DNA from: Pseudomonas graminis
GTDB taxonomy: Bacteria > Pseudomonadota > Gammaproteobacteria > Pseudomonadales > Pseudomonadaceae
Length of the DNA: 64,000 bases
Assembly (NCBI RefSeq): GCF_013201545.1
Contig: NZ_CP053746.1
Location: 4,106,501-4,170,500, forward strand
Direction: 5' to 3'
Shown here: one piece after another, positions 37,020-45,107 of the stretch
How the letters are laid out: every line of letters begins with the position of its first letter
Numbering within the stretch: the first letter of the stretch is position 1
Made by a program: the position numbers and the translations under genes
The notes under the pieces: generated by a model
What the model was told of the DNA's origin: nothing
The model's input: the letters and a program-made list of their open reading frames with translations, nothing else
The model's database searches: none

Positions 37020-38294
37020 TTGAAAATCACACGCGTCACCGTCACCCCGATTGCCTTCCGCGATCCGCCGTTGCTCAACGCCAGCGGCATCCATGAGCCC
37101 TTTGCCCTGCGCTCGATCATTGAAGTGGAAACCGACAACGGCTACCTCGGGCTGGGCGAAAGCTACGGCGATGCACCTGCGCTGGCGATCCAGCAGCAGT
37201 TGCAGAGCCAGTTGATCGGCATGGACCCGTTCAACCTCAACCACCTGCGCGCGGTGGTCAAAGCGACCGTTGCTGCAAACAAGCCAGCGAGTATTGCCGG
37301 GGCTGAACTGGCGCCGGGCTCCCACGCCAGCAAGGCGGTGAGCAATGCCTATTCGGCGTTCGAAGTGGCGTTTCTGGATGTGCAGGCACGTTCCATGAAC
37401 CTGCCACTGGTTGACCTGCTGGGCGGTGCCGTTCGCGACCGCGTGCCGTTCAGTGCGTACCTGTTCTTCAAATACGCCCAACACGCCGATTCGCCCTACG
37501 CGCCGGACAGCTGGGGAGAAGCGCTGAGCGAAGAACAGATCGTCGCCCAGGCGCGCCGCATGATCGAAGCCTACGGCTTCAAGAGCATCAAACTGAAAGC
37601 CGGCGCGCTGGACCCGGAGCACGAAGTGGCGTGCATCAAGGCGTTGAAAAAGGCATTCCCGGGCTATCCGCTGCGCATCGACCCCAACGGCAACTGGTCG
37701 CTGGAGACCTCGATCCGCATGGCCGGACTGCTCGGCGACGACCTGCAGTATTACGAAGACCCGACGCCCGGGCTGGAAGGCATGGCCGAACTGCACAAAC
37801 GCACCGGCCTGCCGCTGGCGACCAACATGGTCGTCACCGACTTCGACGAATTCCGCCGCAGCGTCGCACTGAACAGCGTGCAGATCGTCCTCGCCGACCA
37901 CCATTACTGGGGCGGCCTGCGCGACACCCAGGCGCTGGCAAAAATGTGCGATACCTTCGGCCTCGGCGTCTCCATGCACTCCAACTCCCACCTGGGCATC
38001 AGCCTCATGGCCATGACCCACGTCGCCGCCGCCGTCCCCAACCTCGACTTCGCCTGCGACACCCACTACCCGTGGCAAGAACCGGACGAAGAAGTCATCA
38101 AAGGCGGCAAACTCCCCATTATCGACGGCTGCGTCCACCTCACCCGCGAGCCCGGGCTGGGCCTTGAACTGGACTACGACCAACTGGGCAAACTCAACGA
38201 CCAGTTTCTAACGTGCGGCATTCGCCAGCGGGACGATGTCCGGCAGATGCAGAAATACAAACCGGAGTGGAGGGCGGTGAAGCCGCGGTATTGA
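37020..38294 (+). CDS. gudD: Glucarate dehydratase (enolase superfamily)
   Basis: A 424-residue enolase-superfamily enzyme that dehydrates D-glucarate (and often L-idarate) to 5-keto-4-deoxyglucarate. The KxK motif is in FKSIKLKAG, the metal ligands lie around RIDPNGNW and YYEDPTPG, and the His/Asp dyad is in SMHSNSHLGIS with ACDTHYPWQ after it. The length is close to E. coli GudD. The start is TTG at 37020, five bases after GGGAGAAG. The gene follows its transporter directly. No kdgD or kgsalDH gene is nearby, so later steps are encoded elsewhere. Confidence 0.93.
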   Translation: MKITRVTVTPIAFRDPPLLNASGIHEPFALRSIIEVETDNGYLGLGESYGDAPALAIQQQLQSQLIGMDPFNLNHLRAVVKATVAANKPASIAGAELAPGSHASKAVSNAYSAFEVAFLDVQARSMNLPLVDLLGGAVRDRVPFSAYLFFKYAQHADSPYAPDSWGEALSEEQIVAQARRMIEAYGFKSIKLKAGALDPEHEVACIKALKKAFPGYPLRIDPNGNWSLETSIRMAGLLGDDLQYYEDPTPGLEGMAELHKRTGLPLATNMVVTDFDEFRRSVALNSVQIVLADHHYWGGLRDTQALAKMCDTFGLGVSMHSNSHLGISLMAMTHVAAAVPNLDFACDTHYPWQEPDEEVIKGGKLPIIDGCVHLTREPGLGLELDYDQLGKLNDQFLTCGIRQRDDVRQMQKYKPEWRAVKPRY

Positions 38295-38336
38295 AGTTGG
38301 GGGAGAGCGCTGGATGGGTGGTGTTCGAGGAACCGC

Positions 38337-38472
38337 ATTCGCGAGCAAGCTCGCTCCCACAAGGAGGGTCCGAACCGAAGAATCCGCCGGCGCCTGGACT
38401 GGCCTCTTCCCGGCTAAAGCCGGTCCCACTAATAGACCGCGCGCGCCTGTAGGACCGGCTTCAGCCGGGAAG
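38337..38472. repeat. Three REP elements of two families
   Basis: TTCGCGAGCAAGCTCGCTCCCACAA (38338-38362), CTTCCCGGCTAAAGCCGGTCCCACTA (38405-38430) and TGTAGGACCGGCTTCAGCCGGGAAG (38448-38472). The last leads into the TTGATC tract of structured-repeat copy 4. Confidence 0.85.
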
Positions 38473-38498
38473 CTTTTGATCTGCTCTTGATCTGCTTT

Positions 38499-38760
38499 TG
38501 ATCTTCGTGCACAAAAAGCCCAGTCACCGCCAATCGCGACTTGGGTGCAGGCTGAACGCAGGCCTCGCGGAGTGGGCCGAGCGGCATGGATGCCGCGAGA
38601 GCCGCCCCCCGCCATGGATGGCGGATGGCGGCGGGCCCACGGAGCGAGACCGGAGTGAAGGAACCCGACGAAGTCGGGCCAAACCGAGAGCAAGCACCCT
38701 TGGTTACTTGGGGTGCTTTTCCAAGTAACTCGCCGAAGGCGAAAACGAGGCCGTTAGGCC
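38499..38760 (+). repeat. Structured intergenic repeat, copy 4 of 4
   Basis: Same stem order as the other copies. It includes CGGCAT/ATGCCG near 38583, CCGCCAT/ATGGCGG near 38610, CCCGAC/GTCGGG near 38664-38678, TTACTTGG/CCAAGTAA at 38704-38711 and 38721-38728, CGCC/GGCG, and GGCC-GTTA-GGCC at 38749-38760. The last hairpin overlaps the convergent ABC ATPase gene: its loop supplies the TAA stop codon (38754-38756 read on the minus strand). Confidence 0.82.
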
Positions 38761-39560
38761 GACGCCGTTGATCCTGGCGCCCTCAGCCGCAACATACGAG
38801 CCCCGTCAAACGGATCAACCAACCAATGCCCCCGCACCCCAAAAACGTCACCCAACAACTCCGGCGACAACACCTCAAACGGCGAACCCAGCGCCACCAA
38901 CCGCCCGCCATCCATCACCGCCAGACGATCACAGCCCAACGCCTGATTCAAATCATGCAACGCCACCACCGTCGTCACCGGCAAACCCTGCACCAGCTGC
39001 AAAATCGACAACTGCTGCTGAATATCCAGATGATTCGTCGGCTCATCCAGCAACAACACCTGCGGCCGCTGCGCCAAAGCCCGCGCAATATGCCCGCGCT
39101 GCTGCTCCCCACCCGACAACGTATGCCACGACCGATGCACCAGAGGCTGCAAACTCACATCCGCAATTGCCTTCGCCACAATCCCGTCATCCATCTCGCC
39201 CCACGGCGCCAGCGCCGACAGCCACGGCGTACGCCCCAGCTCAACCGCCTGCAACAGACTGATCGAATCGCCGGTCTGGGCATGCTGCTCCACCACCGCG
39301 ACCTGCCGCGCAATGTCCCGCCGGCTCAGCGCCGACAAGCGCTTCCCGCCCAGGCGAACTTCGCCCTGAGACGGCGCCTGAATCCCCGCTAGCAACTTCA
39401 ACAGCGTCGACTTTCCCGAGCCATTCGGCCCGACGATCCCCAGGTTTTCCCCCGGCCGAATCGCCAGGCTCACGCCACTGAGCAGTGGCGCGCCCTTGAC
39501 CGAATAACTCAGGTCACTGCCTTCGAGCATGGCGCCGGGCACCTCCTGACTCGCATTCAT
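38754..39560 (-). CDS. btuD: ABC transporter ATPase, cobalamin-type (BtuD/FecE family)
   Basis: A 268-residue ATPase of the iron-siderophore/B12 importer class. Walker A is GPNGSGKST near residue 47, the signature LSGGEQQRGHIARAL, Walker [14 protein letters not shown], and the His switch VVALHDLNQA. The ATG at 39560 overlaps the permease stop (ATGA). It is third in an operon behind a cobalamin riboswitch, hence the symbol. Its C-terminal codons overlap the last hairpin of structured-repeat copy 4. A longer open frame upstream is an artefact across btuC. Confidence 0.87.
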   Translation of the reverse strand: MNASQEVPGAMLEGSDLSYSVKGAPLLSGVSLAIRPGENLGIVGPNGSGKSTLLKLLAGIQAPSQGEVRLGGKRLSALSRRDIARQVAVVEQHAQTGDSISLLQAVELGRTPWLSALAPWGEMDDGIVAKAIADVSLQPLVHRSWHTLSGGEQQRGHIARALAQRPQVLLLDEPTNHLDIQQQLSILQLVQGLPVTTVVALHDLNQALGCDRLAVMDGGRLVALGSPFEVLSPELLGDVFGVRGHWLVDPFDGARMLRLRAPGSTASA

Positions 39561-40603
39561 CGAGGACGATTCCCGCGGACCAGAATCATGGCAAACACCG
39601 GCGCGCCCACCAGCGCAGTGATCACCCCGATCGGCAACACCTGACCCTTGATCAGCGTGCGCGACAGCACATCGGCGGCGATCATGAACAGTGCGCCGAT
39701 CAGGGCGCTCAAGGGCAGCAACCGTGCATGGCGCACGCCGGCCACCAGGCGCACCGCATGGGGAATCACCAAACCGACGAAGCCGATGGAGCCGACAATC
39801 GACACCATCACCGCCGTCATCAGCGCGGCAGTGAGGATCAGCACGGCCTGCACCCGGCGCACCGGAATGCCCAGCGATGCGGCTGAATCGGTGCCAAACG
39901 TGAACGCATCCAGCGCGCGCCGATGCCACAGGCACACCAGCAAGCCGAGCAACACGAACGGCACTGACAGCGCCACCGACGACCAGCGCACGCCGCTGAG
40001 ATTGCCCAGCAACCAGAACATGATCCCGCGCGCCTGTTCGGCATTGGCCGACTTGGTGATCAGGAAAGACGTCAGGGCGTTGAACAGCTGGGACCCGGCA
40101 ATGCCCGCCAGAATGATCTGGCCGGCAGCGGTCTGACCACGGGAGGAGCGGGCGAGCAGGGCGACCAGCGCGAACGCGGCGATCGCACCGGCAAACGCGC
40201 CGGTCGAGAGAGAAATCGTACCGGCGCCGATGCCGATGATCGCCACCAACACTGCGCCGGTCGACGCGCCGGCGGAAATGCCCAGCAAGTAGGGATCGGC
40301 CAGCGGATTGCGTAGAAGCGATTGCAAGACCACGCCCGACACCGCCAGCCCTGCGCCGCAGGTGGCGGCAACGATGGCCCGAGTCAGACGGTAATTCCAG
40401 ACGATGCCCTCGTCGATAGGGTCGAGAGGAAAACCCGCGGCCCACAGCTTGTTGGCCAGCACCTGAACGATTACCGGCAGGCTGATTGATGTCTCGCCGA
40501 TCGCCACGCCCGCCAGCACCGCCAACGCCAGCAAAGCGAGGGCCCAGGCACCGTGGCCGAAGATTCGGACGACGCTTGAAGAGGGCATGCTGAATGACGT
40601 CAT
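39557..40603 (-). CDS. btuC: ABC transporter permease, cobalamin-type (BtuC/FecCD family)
   Basis: A 348-residue FecCD-family permease with about ten helices. It shows WNYRLTRAIVAATCGAGLAVSGVVLQSLLRNPLADPYLLG and GFVGLVIPHAVRLVAG, both typical. The start overlaps the stop of the binding-protein gene (ATGA) and its stop overlaps the ATPase start, giving a tightly coupled operon. The riboswitch at 41757 indicates corrinoid cargo. Confidence 0.88.
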   Translation of the reverse strand: MTSFSMPSSSVVRIFGHGAWALALLALAVLAGVAIGETSISLPVIVQVLANKLWAAGFPLDPIDEGIVWNYRLTRAIVAATCGAGLAVSGVVLQSLLRNPLADPYLLGISAGASTGAVLVAIIGIGAGTISLSTGAFAGAIAAFALVALLARSSRGQTAAGQIILAGIAGSQLFNALTSFLITKSANAEQARGIMFWLLGNLSGVRWSSVALSVPFVLLGLLVCLWHRRALDAFTFGTDSAASLGIPVRRVQAVLILTAALMTAVMVSIVGSIGFVGLVIPHAVRLVAGVRHARLLPLSALIGALFMIAADVLSRTLIKGQVLPIGVITALVGAPVFAMILVRGNRPR

Positions 40604-41601
40604 TGCGCTTGAGTGGCCTGGGCCAGTTGCTCGATGCCGTCAAACAGCCGCACGCTGGACTCCATGGCGCTGGCGTCCATGAGCACGATGCGATTGTTTT
40701 TCACCGCGTCCATGTTGCGGGTGACAGGGTCGGAGCGGAGAAACGCCAGCTTCTTCTCGTGATCGTCGGCCGGGAAGCGGCGGCGGTCCATCCGCGCGAT
40801 GACCAGCACCGTCGGGTTGGCCTTGGCGATGGTTTCCCAGCCCACGGTCGGCCATTCCTCATCGGAGTCGATGACATTGCGCATGCCGAGGGTGTCGAGC
40901 ATGAAATTGGGAATGCCCTTGCGCCCGGCCACGTAAGGGTCGACGTTGATGTCCGGGCTTGAAAACCAGAACACCGCCGAGACGGGCGGATTGGCATGGG
41001 CTTTCGCCTGCGTCACCGCCTGGGCCAGCCGGGTTTGGTAACCCGTGATCAAGTGCTCGCCACGGTCCTGCACGTCGAAGATCTGCGCCAGCTGACGCAG
41101 GCTTTTGTACAGGGTGTCGATGCGGAAGGCTTCGAGGCGCGTGCCGTCGGCGCCCACCCGGTTGTTCTTGCCCTCGCAATCGGACGGCAGGATGTAGGTC
41201 GGGATGCCCAGATCGCGAAACTGCTCGCGGGTGCCGACGGCGCCCTGGGGCCCGACCATCCATTCAAACTGCACCGGGACGAAATCCGGGCGTTTGCCGA
41301 TCACTGATTCAAAACTCGGCGCGTTGTCGGCCAGGCGCTCGATGCCGTTGTTGAGGGTTTGGTACTGGGGCAGCACGGGATTGAACCACAGCGACGTGCC
41401 GACGATGTTCGGACCCAGGCCGAGGGCGTAGAGCATCTCGGTGGCGGCCTGGCCAATGGTCACGGTTTTCTGCGGGGCGTGGGTGAAGGTCAGCGGTTCG
41501 CCGCAATTATCCACGGTCAAGGGGTAAACCGTCGAAGCAGCGAGGGCGGCAGTGGGCAAGGTCAGGGTGACGAGCAGGGCGGCGAGGCGGCGCAGCGGCA
41601 T
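40600..41601 (-). CDS. btuF: ABC transporter periplasmic binding protein, cobalamin-type (BtuF-like)
   Basis: A 333-residue periplasmic binding protein of the TroA/FecB helical-backbone class. The signal peptide is at about 1-22 (LRRLAALLVTLTLPTAALAA). The fold start PQKTVTIGQAATEMLYALGLGPNIVG and the family segment KANPTVLVIARMD are evident. ATG 41601 follows GGAG and yields the signal peptide; a longer frame runs back into the riboswitch and is rejected. It is first in the operon and would be repressed when B12 is plentiful. Cobinamide or another corrinoid are alternative ligands. Confidence 0.85.
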   Translation of the reverse strand: MPLRRLAALLVTLTLPTAALAASTVYPLTVDNCGEPLTFTHAPQKTVTIGQAATEMLYALGLGPNIVGTSLWFNPVLPQYQTLNNGIERLADNAPSFESVIGKRPDFVPVQFEWMVGPQGAVGTREQFRDLGIPTYILPSDCEGKNNRVGADGTRLEAFRIDTLYKSLRQLAQIFDVQDRGEHLITGYQTRLAQAVTQAKAHANPPVSAVFWFSSPDINVDPYVAGRKGIPNFMLDTLGMRNVIDSDEEWPTVGWETIAKANPTVLVIARMDRRRFPADDHEKKLAFLRSDPVTRNMDAVKNNRIVLMDASAMESSVRLFDGIEQLAQATQAQ

Positions 41602-41756
41602 GAACAGCGATCTCCAGAAAGCCTGAATGCTTGGCGAAGCAGGCGCTGGAAAGTCCACCCGACGGGCGCCCCTACGATGAGGGCGAGCACAGCGTGCGCG
41701 AGCGACGCGCGAACGGGAGTCCTTCCCCGGACACCCCGCCGGTGAATGAATATGCT

Positions 41757-41922
41757 GGCCGGCAGGTCTCCTGACTGGCGCATCATTGCCATGCTTCGGC
41801 CTTCCCGGGGTCACCCAGTGGCAAACAGGAAGCAGGGCTCAGCGCCTACAGTTGCGGGGACAGTTCCGTCTCAGCGCGCAGCGCGCCTGGGGATTCCCTA
41901 TTAATTCCGAGTGGAAACCGGC
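41757..41922 (-). promoter_or_regulatory. Cobalamin (AdoCbl) riboswitch
   Basis: Read on the minus strand, the segment holds the conserved parts in order: TAATAGGGAAT, GACGGAACTGTCCCCGCAACTGTA, GCCACTGGG, GGGAAGGCCG and the B12 box AGTCAGGAGACCTGCC (41761-41776). A following CACCGGCGGGGTGTCCGGGG stretch may form the expression platform. It lies about 155 bases upstream of btuF and should turn off btuFCD when adenosylcobalamin binds. Confidence 0.95.
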
Positions 41923-42016
41923 GGCGGGGATACTAAACGATTCGGCGGGTGGAGGCGAATGCGGCGGCGGTGTGGCAGAGGGCGGCCAAACACTTGGCAG
42001 TAACGGGAGCAGCGCT

Positions 42017-42140
42017 AAACCTGCGGGAGATGCAAAACCTGAAGGAGGTGCAAAGCCTGAAGGAGGTGCAAAACCTGAAGGAGGTGCAAAACCTGAAGGA
42101 GGTGCAAAACCTGAAGGAGATGCAAAACCTGTGGGAGTGA
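42017..42140. repeat. 18-bp tandem repeat, about seven units
   Basis: Unit AAAACCTGAAGGAGGTGC repeated about seven times, with the outer units diverged (CTGCGGGAG, CTGTGGGAG) and the inner ones nearly identical. It lies upstream of the cobalamin riboswitch, in the presumed promoter side of btuFCD, and contains AGGAGGT-like cores. It is not a CRISPR array: there are no spacers. Confidence 0.88.
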
Positions 42141-42212
42141 CCGGGGTGGCGTTCCACCTTGCTCACGTAGAGGCCCGAACTTTCGCTAAATCTTCAGCGG
42201 CTGGAATGCAGT

Positions 42213-42238
42213 CTTCGCGAGCAAGCTCGCTCCCACAG
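42213..42238 (-). repeat. REP element (GAGCTTGCTC type)
   Basis: CTTCGCGAGCAAGCTCGCTCCCACAG, opposite in orientation to the partial GTGGGAGTGACCGGGGT at 42130 that ends the tandem repeat. Confidence 0.82.
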
Positions 42239-42282
42239 GTTATACGTTCGCCTTCAATCTGCGTGTGCTGAACATTGGTCGT

Positions 42283-43005
42283 CTACAACTTAAACGGCCA
42301 ACCGACGATCTTCTTCGGCCGTGGCGTCGCGTAGGTCCGCACTTTCGAGGTCTTCAACCCCAGACGCACCAGTGATTCCGCCAGTGCCACCGCCGCGGTC
42401 ACGCCATCCACCACCGGCACGCCGGCGCGGTCGCGGATGAGTTGATCCAGCCCAGCCATGCCGCCGCAGCCCAGGCAGATCACTTCGGCCTTGTCGCGGA
42501 TCACCGCTTCGATGGCCTGCTCAACGATGGCTTCGACCGCACGCTCCGGGAATTCCTCCAGCTCCAGCACGCCCATGCCGCTGGCCCGCACCGACGCGCA
42601 GCGCTCATGCACACCGGCCAGCTTCAGGCGGTCTTCGATCAGTGGCACGGTGCGGTCGAGCGTCGTGACCACGGCGTATTTATGCCCCAGCAACATTGCC
42701 AGGCTGGCCGCCGCTTCGGTGATGTCCACCACCGGCACGTCGAGTAATTCCTGCAATCCTTCGCGGCCGTGCTCGCCGTAGCCGGCCTGAATCACCGCGT
42801 CGTAGGGCCCTACGTAGGACATTACCCGGTCCATCACCGCAATGGCCGCCAGGTAACTTTCGAAATTGCCTTCCACCGACTCGGCGCCGAAGCGCGGGGT
42901 CAGGCCGATGATCTCGGTGCTAGGCGAGGCCACGCTGCGGGCCTGCTCGGCGATGGTCTCGGTCATGGATTCGGTGGTGTTGACATTGACGATCAGAATT
43001 CGCAT
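42283..43005 (-). CDS. Asp/Glu/hydantoin racemase family protein lacking the first catalytic cysteine
   Basis: A 240-residue member of the Asp/Glu/hydantoin racemase superfamily. The second active-site cysteine region is intact (CLGCGGM, Cys180), but the first, normally ACFGDPG in hydantoin racemases, reads AGYGEHG at 74-80, with Gly at the Cys position. A one-cysteine arrangement is known in arylmalonate decarboxylase and maleate isomerase relatives, so racemisation by the two-base mechanism is doubtful. ATG 43005 begins MRILIVNVNTT, the usual family start. It lies 60 bp downstream of the aldo/keto reductase gene, in the same direction. Confidence 0.8.
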   Translation of the reverse strand: MRILIVNVNTTESMTETIAEQARSVASPSTEIIGLTPRFGAESVEGNFESYLAAIAVMDRVMSYVGPYDAVIQAGYGEHGREGLQELLDVPVVDITEAAASLAMLLGHKYAVVTTLDRTVPLIEDRLKLAGVHERCASVRASGMGVLELEEFPERAVEAIVEQAIEAVIRDKAEVICLGCGGMAGLDQLIRDRAGVPVVDGVTAAVALAESLVRLGLKTSKVRTYATPRPKKIVGWPFKL

Positions 43006-43065
43006 GGACAGATCTCGCGCAGGAAACAAGGCCGGGCGTCTGGCCCGGCGTCGTTGCCCACGATA

Positions 43066-44061
43066 TCAGTCTTTGCCCGGGACTGGCGCCTGCAGGGCAA
43101 TGAAGCCCTGATCGCGCATGGCCTGCCAGAATCCATCCGGCACCTGAGCGTTGAGCGCGGTGACGTCTTCGATGATCCGTGACGGCCGGCTGGCACCCGG
43201 GATTACCGCTGCCACCAGCGGGTTGGCGAGGACGAACTGCAACGCCGCCGATTTGATGTCGACCTGGTACTGCCGGGCGATCTCCTGAATGTGCGCCACC
43301 TTGTCGAGCATCGCCGGCGACGCTTCCTGATACTCGAAATGCTTGCCGCCCACCAACACACCGGAGCTGTAAGGCCCGCCGACCACGAACTCGGCGTTGT
43401 GCTGGCGGGCCTTGTCGAACAGCCGTTGCAGCGGCTGGTCATGGTCGAGCAGCGAATAACGGCCGGCGAGCAGGAAACCATCGGGCTGGGCTTCTTCCAG
43501 GTCCAGGGTCAGTTCGCACGGCTCGACGCGGTTGACGCCAAGGCCCCAGGCCTTGATCACGCCTTCTTCGCGCAGTCGGGTGAGGGCGCGGAAAGCGCCG
43601 GTGCGGGCGATGTTGAAATGCTCGATCCAGGCATCGCCGTGGGCGTCCTGGGCGACGTCGTGAACAAACACGATGTCCAGCCGATCGGTGTTCAGGCGTT
43701 TCAGGGTCGCTTCAATGGAACGCAGCGTGGCATCGGCGGAGTAATCAGTGACGATCTTGTTTTTCAGGCCTTCAGCGAACGGACCGCTGCGGGGCTCGGT
43801 GTCGATCTCGTCGGAAATCAGCCGGCCGACTTTGGTGCTCAGGGTGTACTGGTCGCGGGGGACGCCGGCGAGGGCCTTGCCCAGACGCTGCTCGGACAGG
43901 CCGGCGCCGTAGATCGGTGCGGTGTCAAAATAACGAATGCCCTGGTCCCAGGCCGATTGAACGGTGGCCGCCGCTTCCTCTTCGTCGATGGTGCGGAACA
44001 TGTTGCCCAGCGGCGCGGAGCCGAAGCCGAGGCGGCCGATGATCTTGTCGTGCAGACTCAT
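43066..44061 (-). CDS. Aldo/keto reductase (aldose/pyridoxal dehydrogenase-like)
   Basis: A 331-residue NAD(P)-linked (beta/alpha)8 oxidoreductase. The catalytic tetrad is visible: Asp in IRYFDTAPIYGAGLSEQRLGKAL, Tyr in the same segment, Lys in LSTKVGRL and His in DIVFVHDV. Sequence style matches D-threo-aldose 1-dehydrogenase, L-fucose dehydrogenase and pyridoxal 4-dehydrogenase. Together with the racemase-like gene behind it, it forms a two-gene unit of unknown pathway. Confidence 0.87.
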   Translation of the reverse strand: MSLHDKIIGRLGFGSAPLGNMFRTIDEEEAAATVQSAWDQGIRYFDTAPIYGAGLSEQRLGKALAGVPRDQYTLSTKVGRLISDEIDTEPRSGPFAEGLKNKIVTDYSADATLRSIEATLKRLNTDRLDIVFVHDVAQDAHGDAWIEHFNIARTGAFRALTRLREEGVIKAWGLGVNRVEPCELTLDLEEAQPDGFLLAGRYSLLDHDQPLQRLFDKARQHNAEFVVGGPYSSGVLVGGKHFEYQEASPAMLDKVAHIQEIARQYQVDIKSAALQFVLANPLVAAVIPGASRPSRIIEDVTALNAQVPDGFWQAMRDQGFIALQAPVPGKD

Positions 44062-44335
44062 GGGGGTGTCCTGTGCGGTGGGGCGTGTTGGATGGCGCGC
44101 GGTTCACGACCCTCATCGAGCACGATGAAACCGGCGAAGCTTCTTTACTGACTGTTGTTTGCCGCAGGGGTTCTTGGTCATGGGCGGTGTCTTACTTTCA
44201 CATGCCCGGCGAGCGGCTATCCTCAGCCCATGCAACTTTAGCCACGCGTGCGAATTTCAACATTTCAGATAAATACGTCGAGGGCACAGATTTGAAGGTT
44301 GCCCAGAGCCTGTATTTGCGGAGTGGCGTCCGACG

Positions 44336-44405
44336 TCTTCCCGGCTGAAGCCGGTCCTACGAAGGCGCCGGGGTTCTTGGTTGGACCGGCTTCAGCCGAG
44401 AAGAG
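44336..44405. repeat. Inverted pair of REP elements
   Basis: TCTTCCCGGCTGAAGCCGGTCCTACG and TTGGACCGGCTTCAGCCGAGAAG, upstream of the ClpP-like gene. The rest of 44062-44472 shows no gene; promoters for two divergent genes must lie in it. Confidence 0.82.
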
Positions 44406-44472
44406 GCCCGAATATCCACCATTCATCTTCAGCGGCGCCAGGTTTCAGGGTGACTGCACAGCGAGGCCGCCG

Positions 44473-45030
44473 ATGAGCGAGCACATCATTCATTTCCACT
44501 GCGGGGTCGATCAGGCCAGCACCGAGCATTTTCGTGATCGCTGCCTCGAAGCCCTCGGCAAGGGCGCGACCGGGTTGCTGCTGAATCTGTCGACCGCCGG
44601 CGGCAGCACCGCGCTGGGATTCACCCTGTACAACTTCCTGAAGTCCCTGAAAGTGCCGATCCGCGCACTGAACAGCGGCAACATCGAATCCATGGGCATC
44701 GTCATCTACCTGGCGGCTCAAGAGCGGATCGTCTGCCCCCACTCGCGTTTTCTGATCCATCCCATGAGCTGGTACTTCAACCAGAGCTCGGTGGATCACT
44801 CACGCATGCGCGAATACCTGCGCAGCCTGGACAACGACCTGCAGCGCTACGTGAATATTTACGAAAGCGAGACCGTGAGCGCCGTGCACCCGCTGGACAT
44901 CGGGCGCTGCCTGTCGGCGGAGGAGAAAGTGATCCGTGCCGAAGATTCGCTGGCCTGCGGCATTGCCCACCGTGTCGAGCAACTTCAGTTTGCCGAGGAT
45001 GCCGTGCACTGGACCGTCAGCGCCAGCTAA
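44473..45030 (+). CDS. ClpP/crotonase-fold serine protease-like protein (orphan ClpP paralogue)
   Basis: A 185-residue protein with the ClpP/SppA fold pattern. LNLSTAGGSTALGFTLYNFL gives the oxyanion region (40-44), Ser73 sits in IESMGIVIYLA and His96 in RFLIHPMSW; an Asp candidate lies in the HPLDIGRCLSAEEK or AEDSLACGIAHRV segment. It lacks the N-terminal hairpin of true ClpP and has no clpX or clpA neighbour. It could be a specialised peptidase or a substrate-selecting variant. Start ATG 44473. Confidence 0.78.
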   Translation: MSEHIIHFHCGVDQASTEHFRDRCLEALGKGATGLLLNLSTAGGSTALGFTLYNFLKSLKVPIRALNSGNIESMGIVIYLAAQERIVCPHSRFLIHPMSWYFNQSSVDHSRMREYLRSLDNDLQRYVNIYESETVSAVHPLDIGRCLSAEEKVIRAEDSLACGIAHRVEQLQFAEDAVHWTVSAS

Positions 45031-45107
45031 GCTCAATCCATTGAACCGGGCTGCTCTTGAGCCCTCTGATTCTAGTGTTGGCCCTATTGAAACGAGAGGT
45101 AACAGCC

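Noticed and set aside
38754..40643. 629-codon minus-strand frame fusing the ABC ATPase to an N-terminal extension
   Set aside because: The extension overlaps btuC in another frame. The ATG at 39560 with ATGA overlap is the expected start.
42017..42140. Possible CRISPR array
   Set aside because: The units are directly adjacent with no unique spacers, and no cas genes are present.
41949..42140. Possible small coiled-coil protein with QNLKEV repeats
   Set aside because: The frame is created by the 18-bp tandem repeat; there is no ribosome site, and its surroundings are riboswitch and REP DNA.
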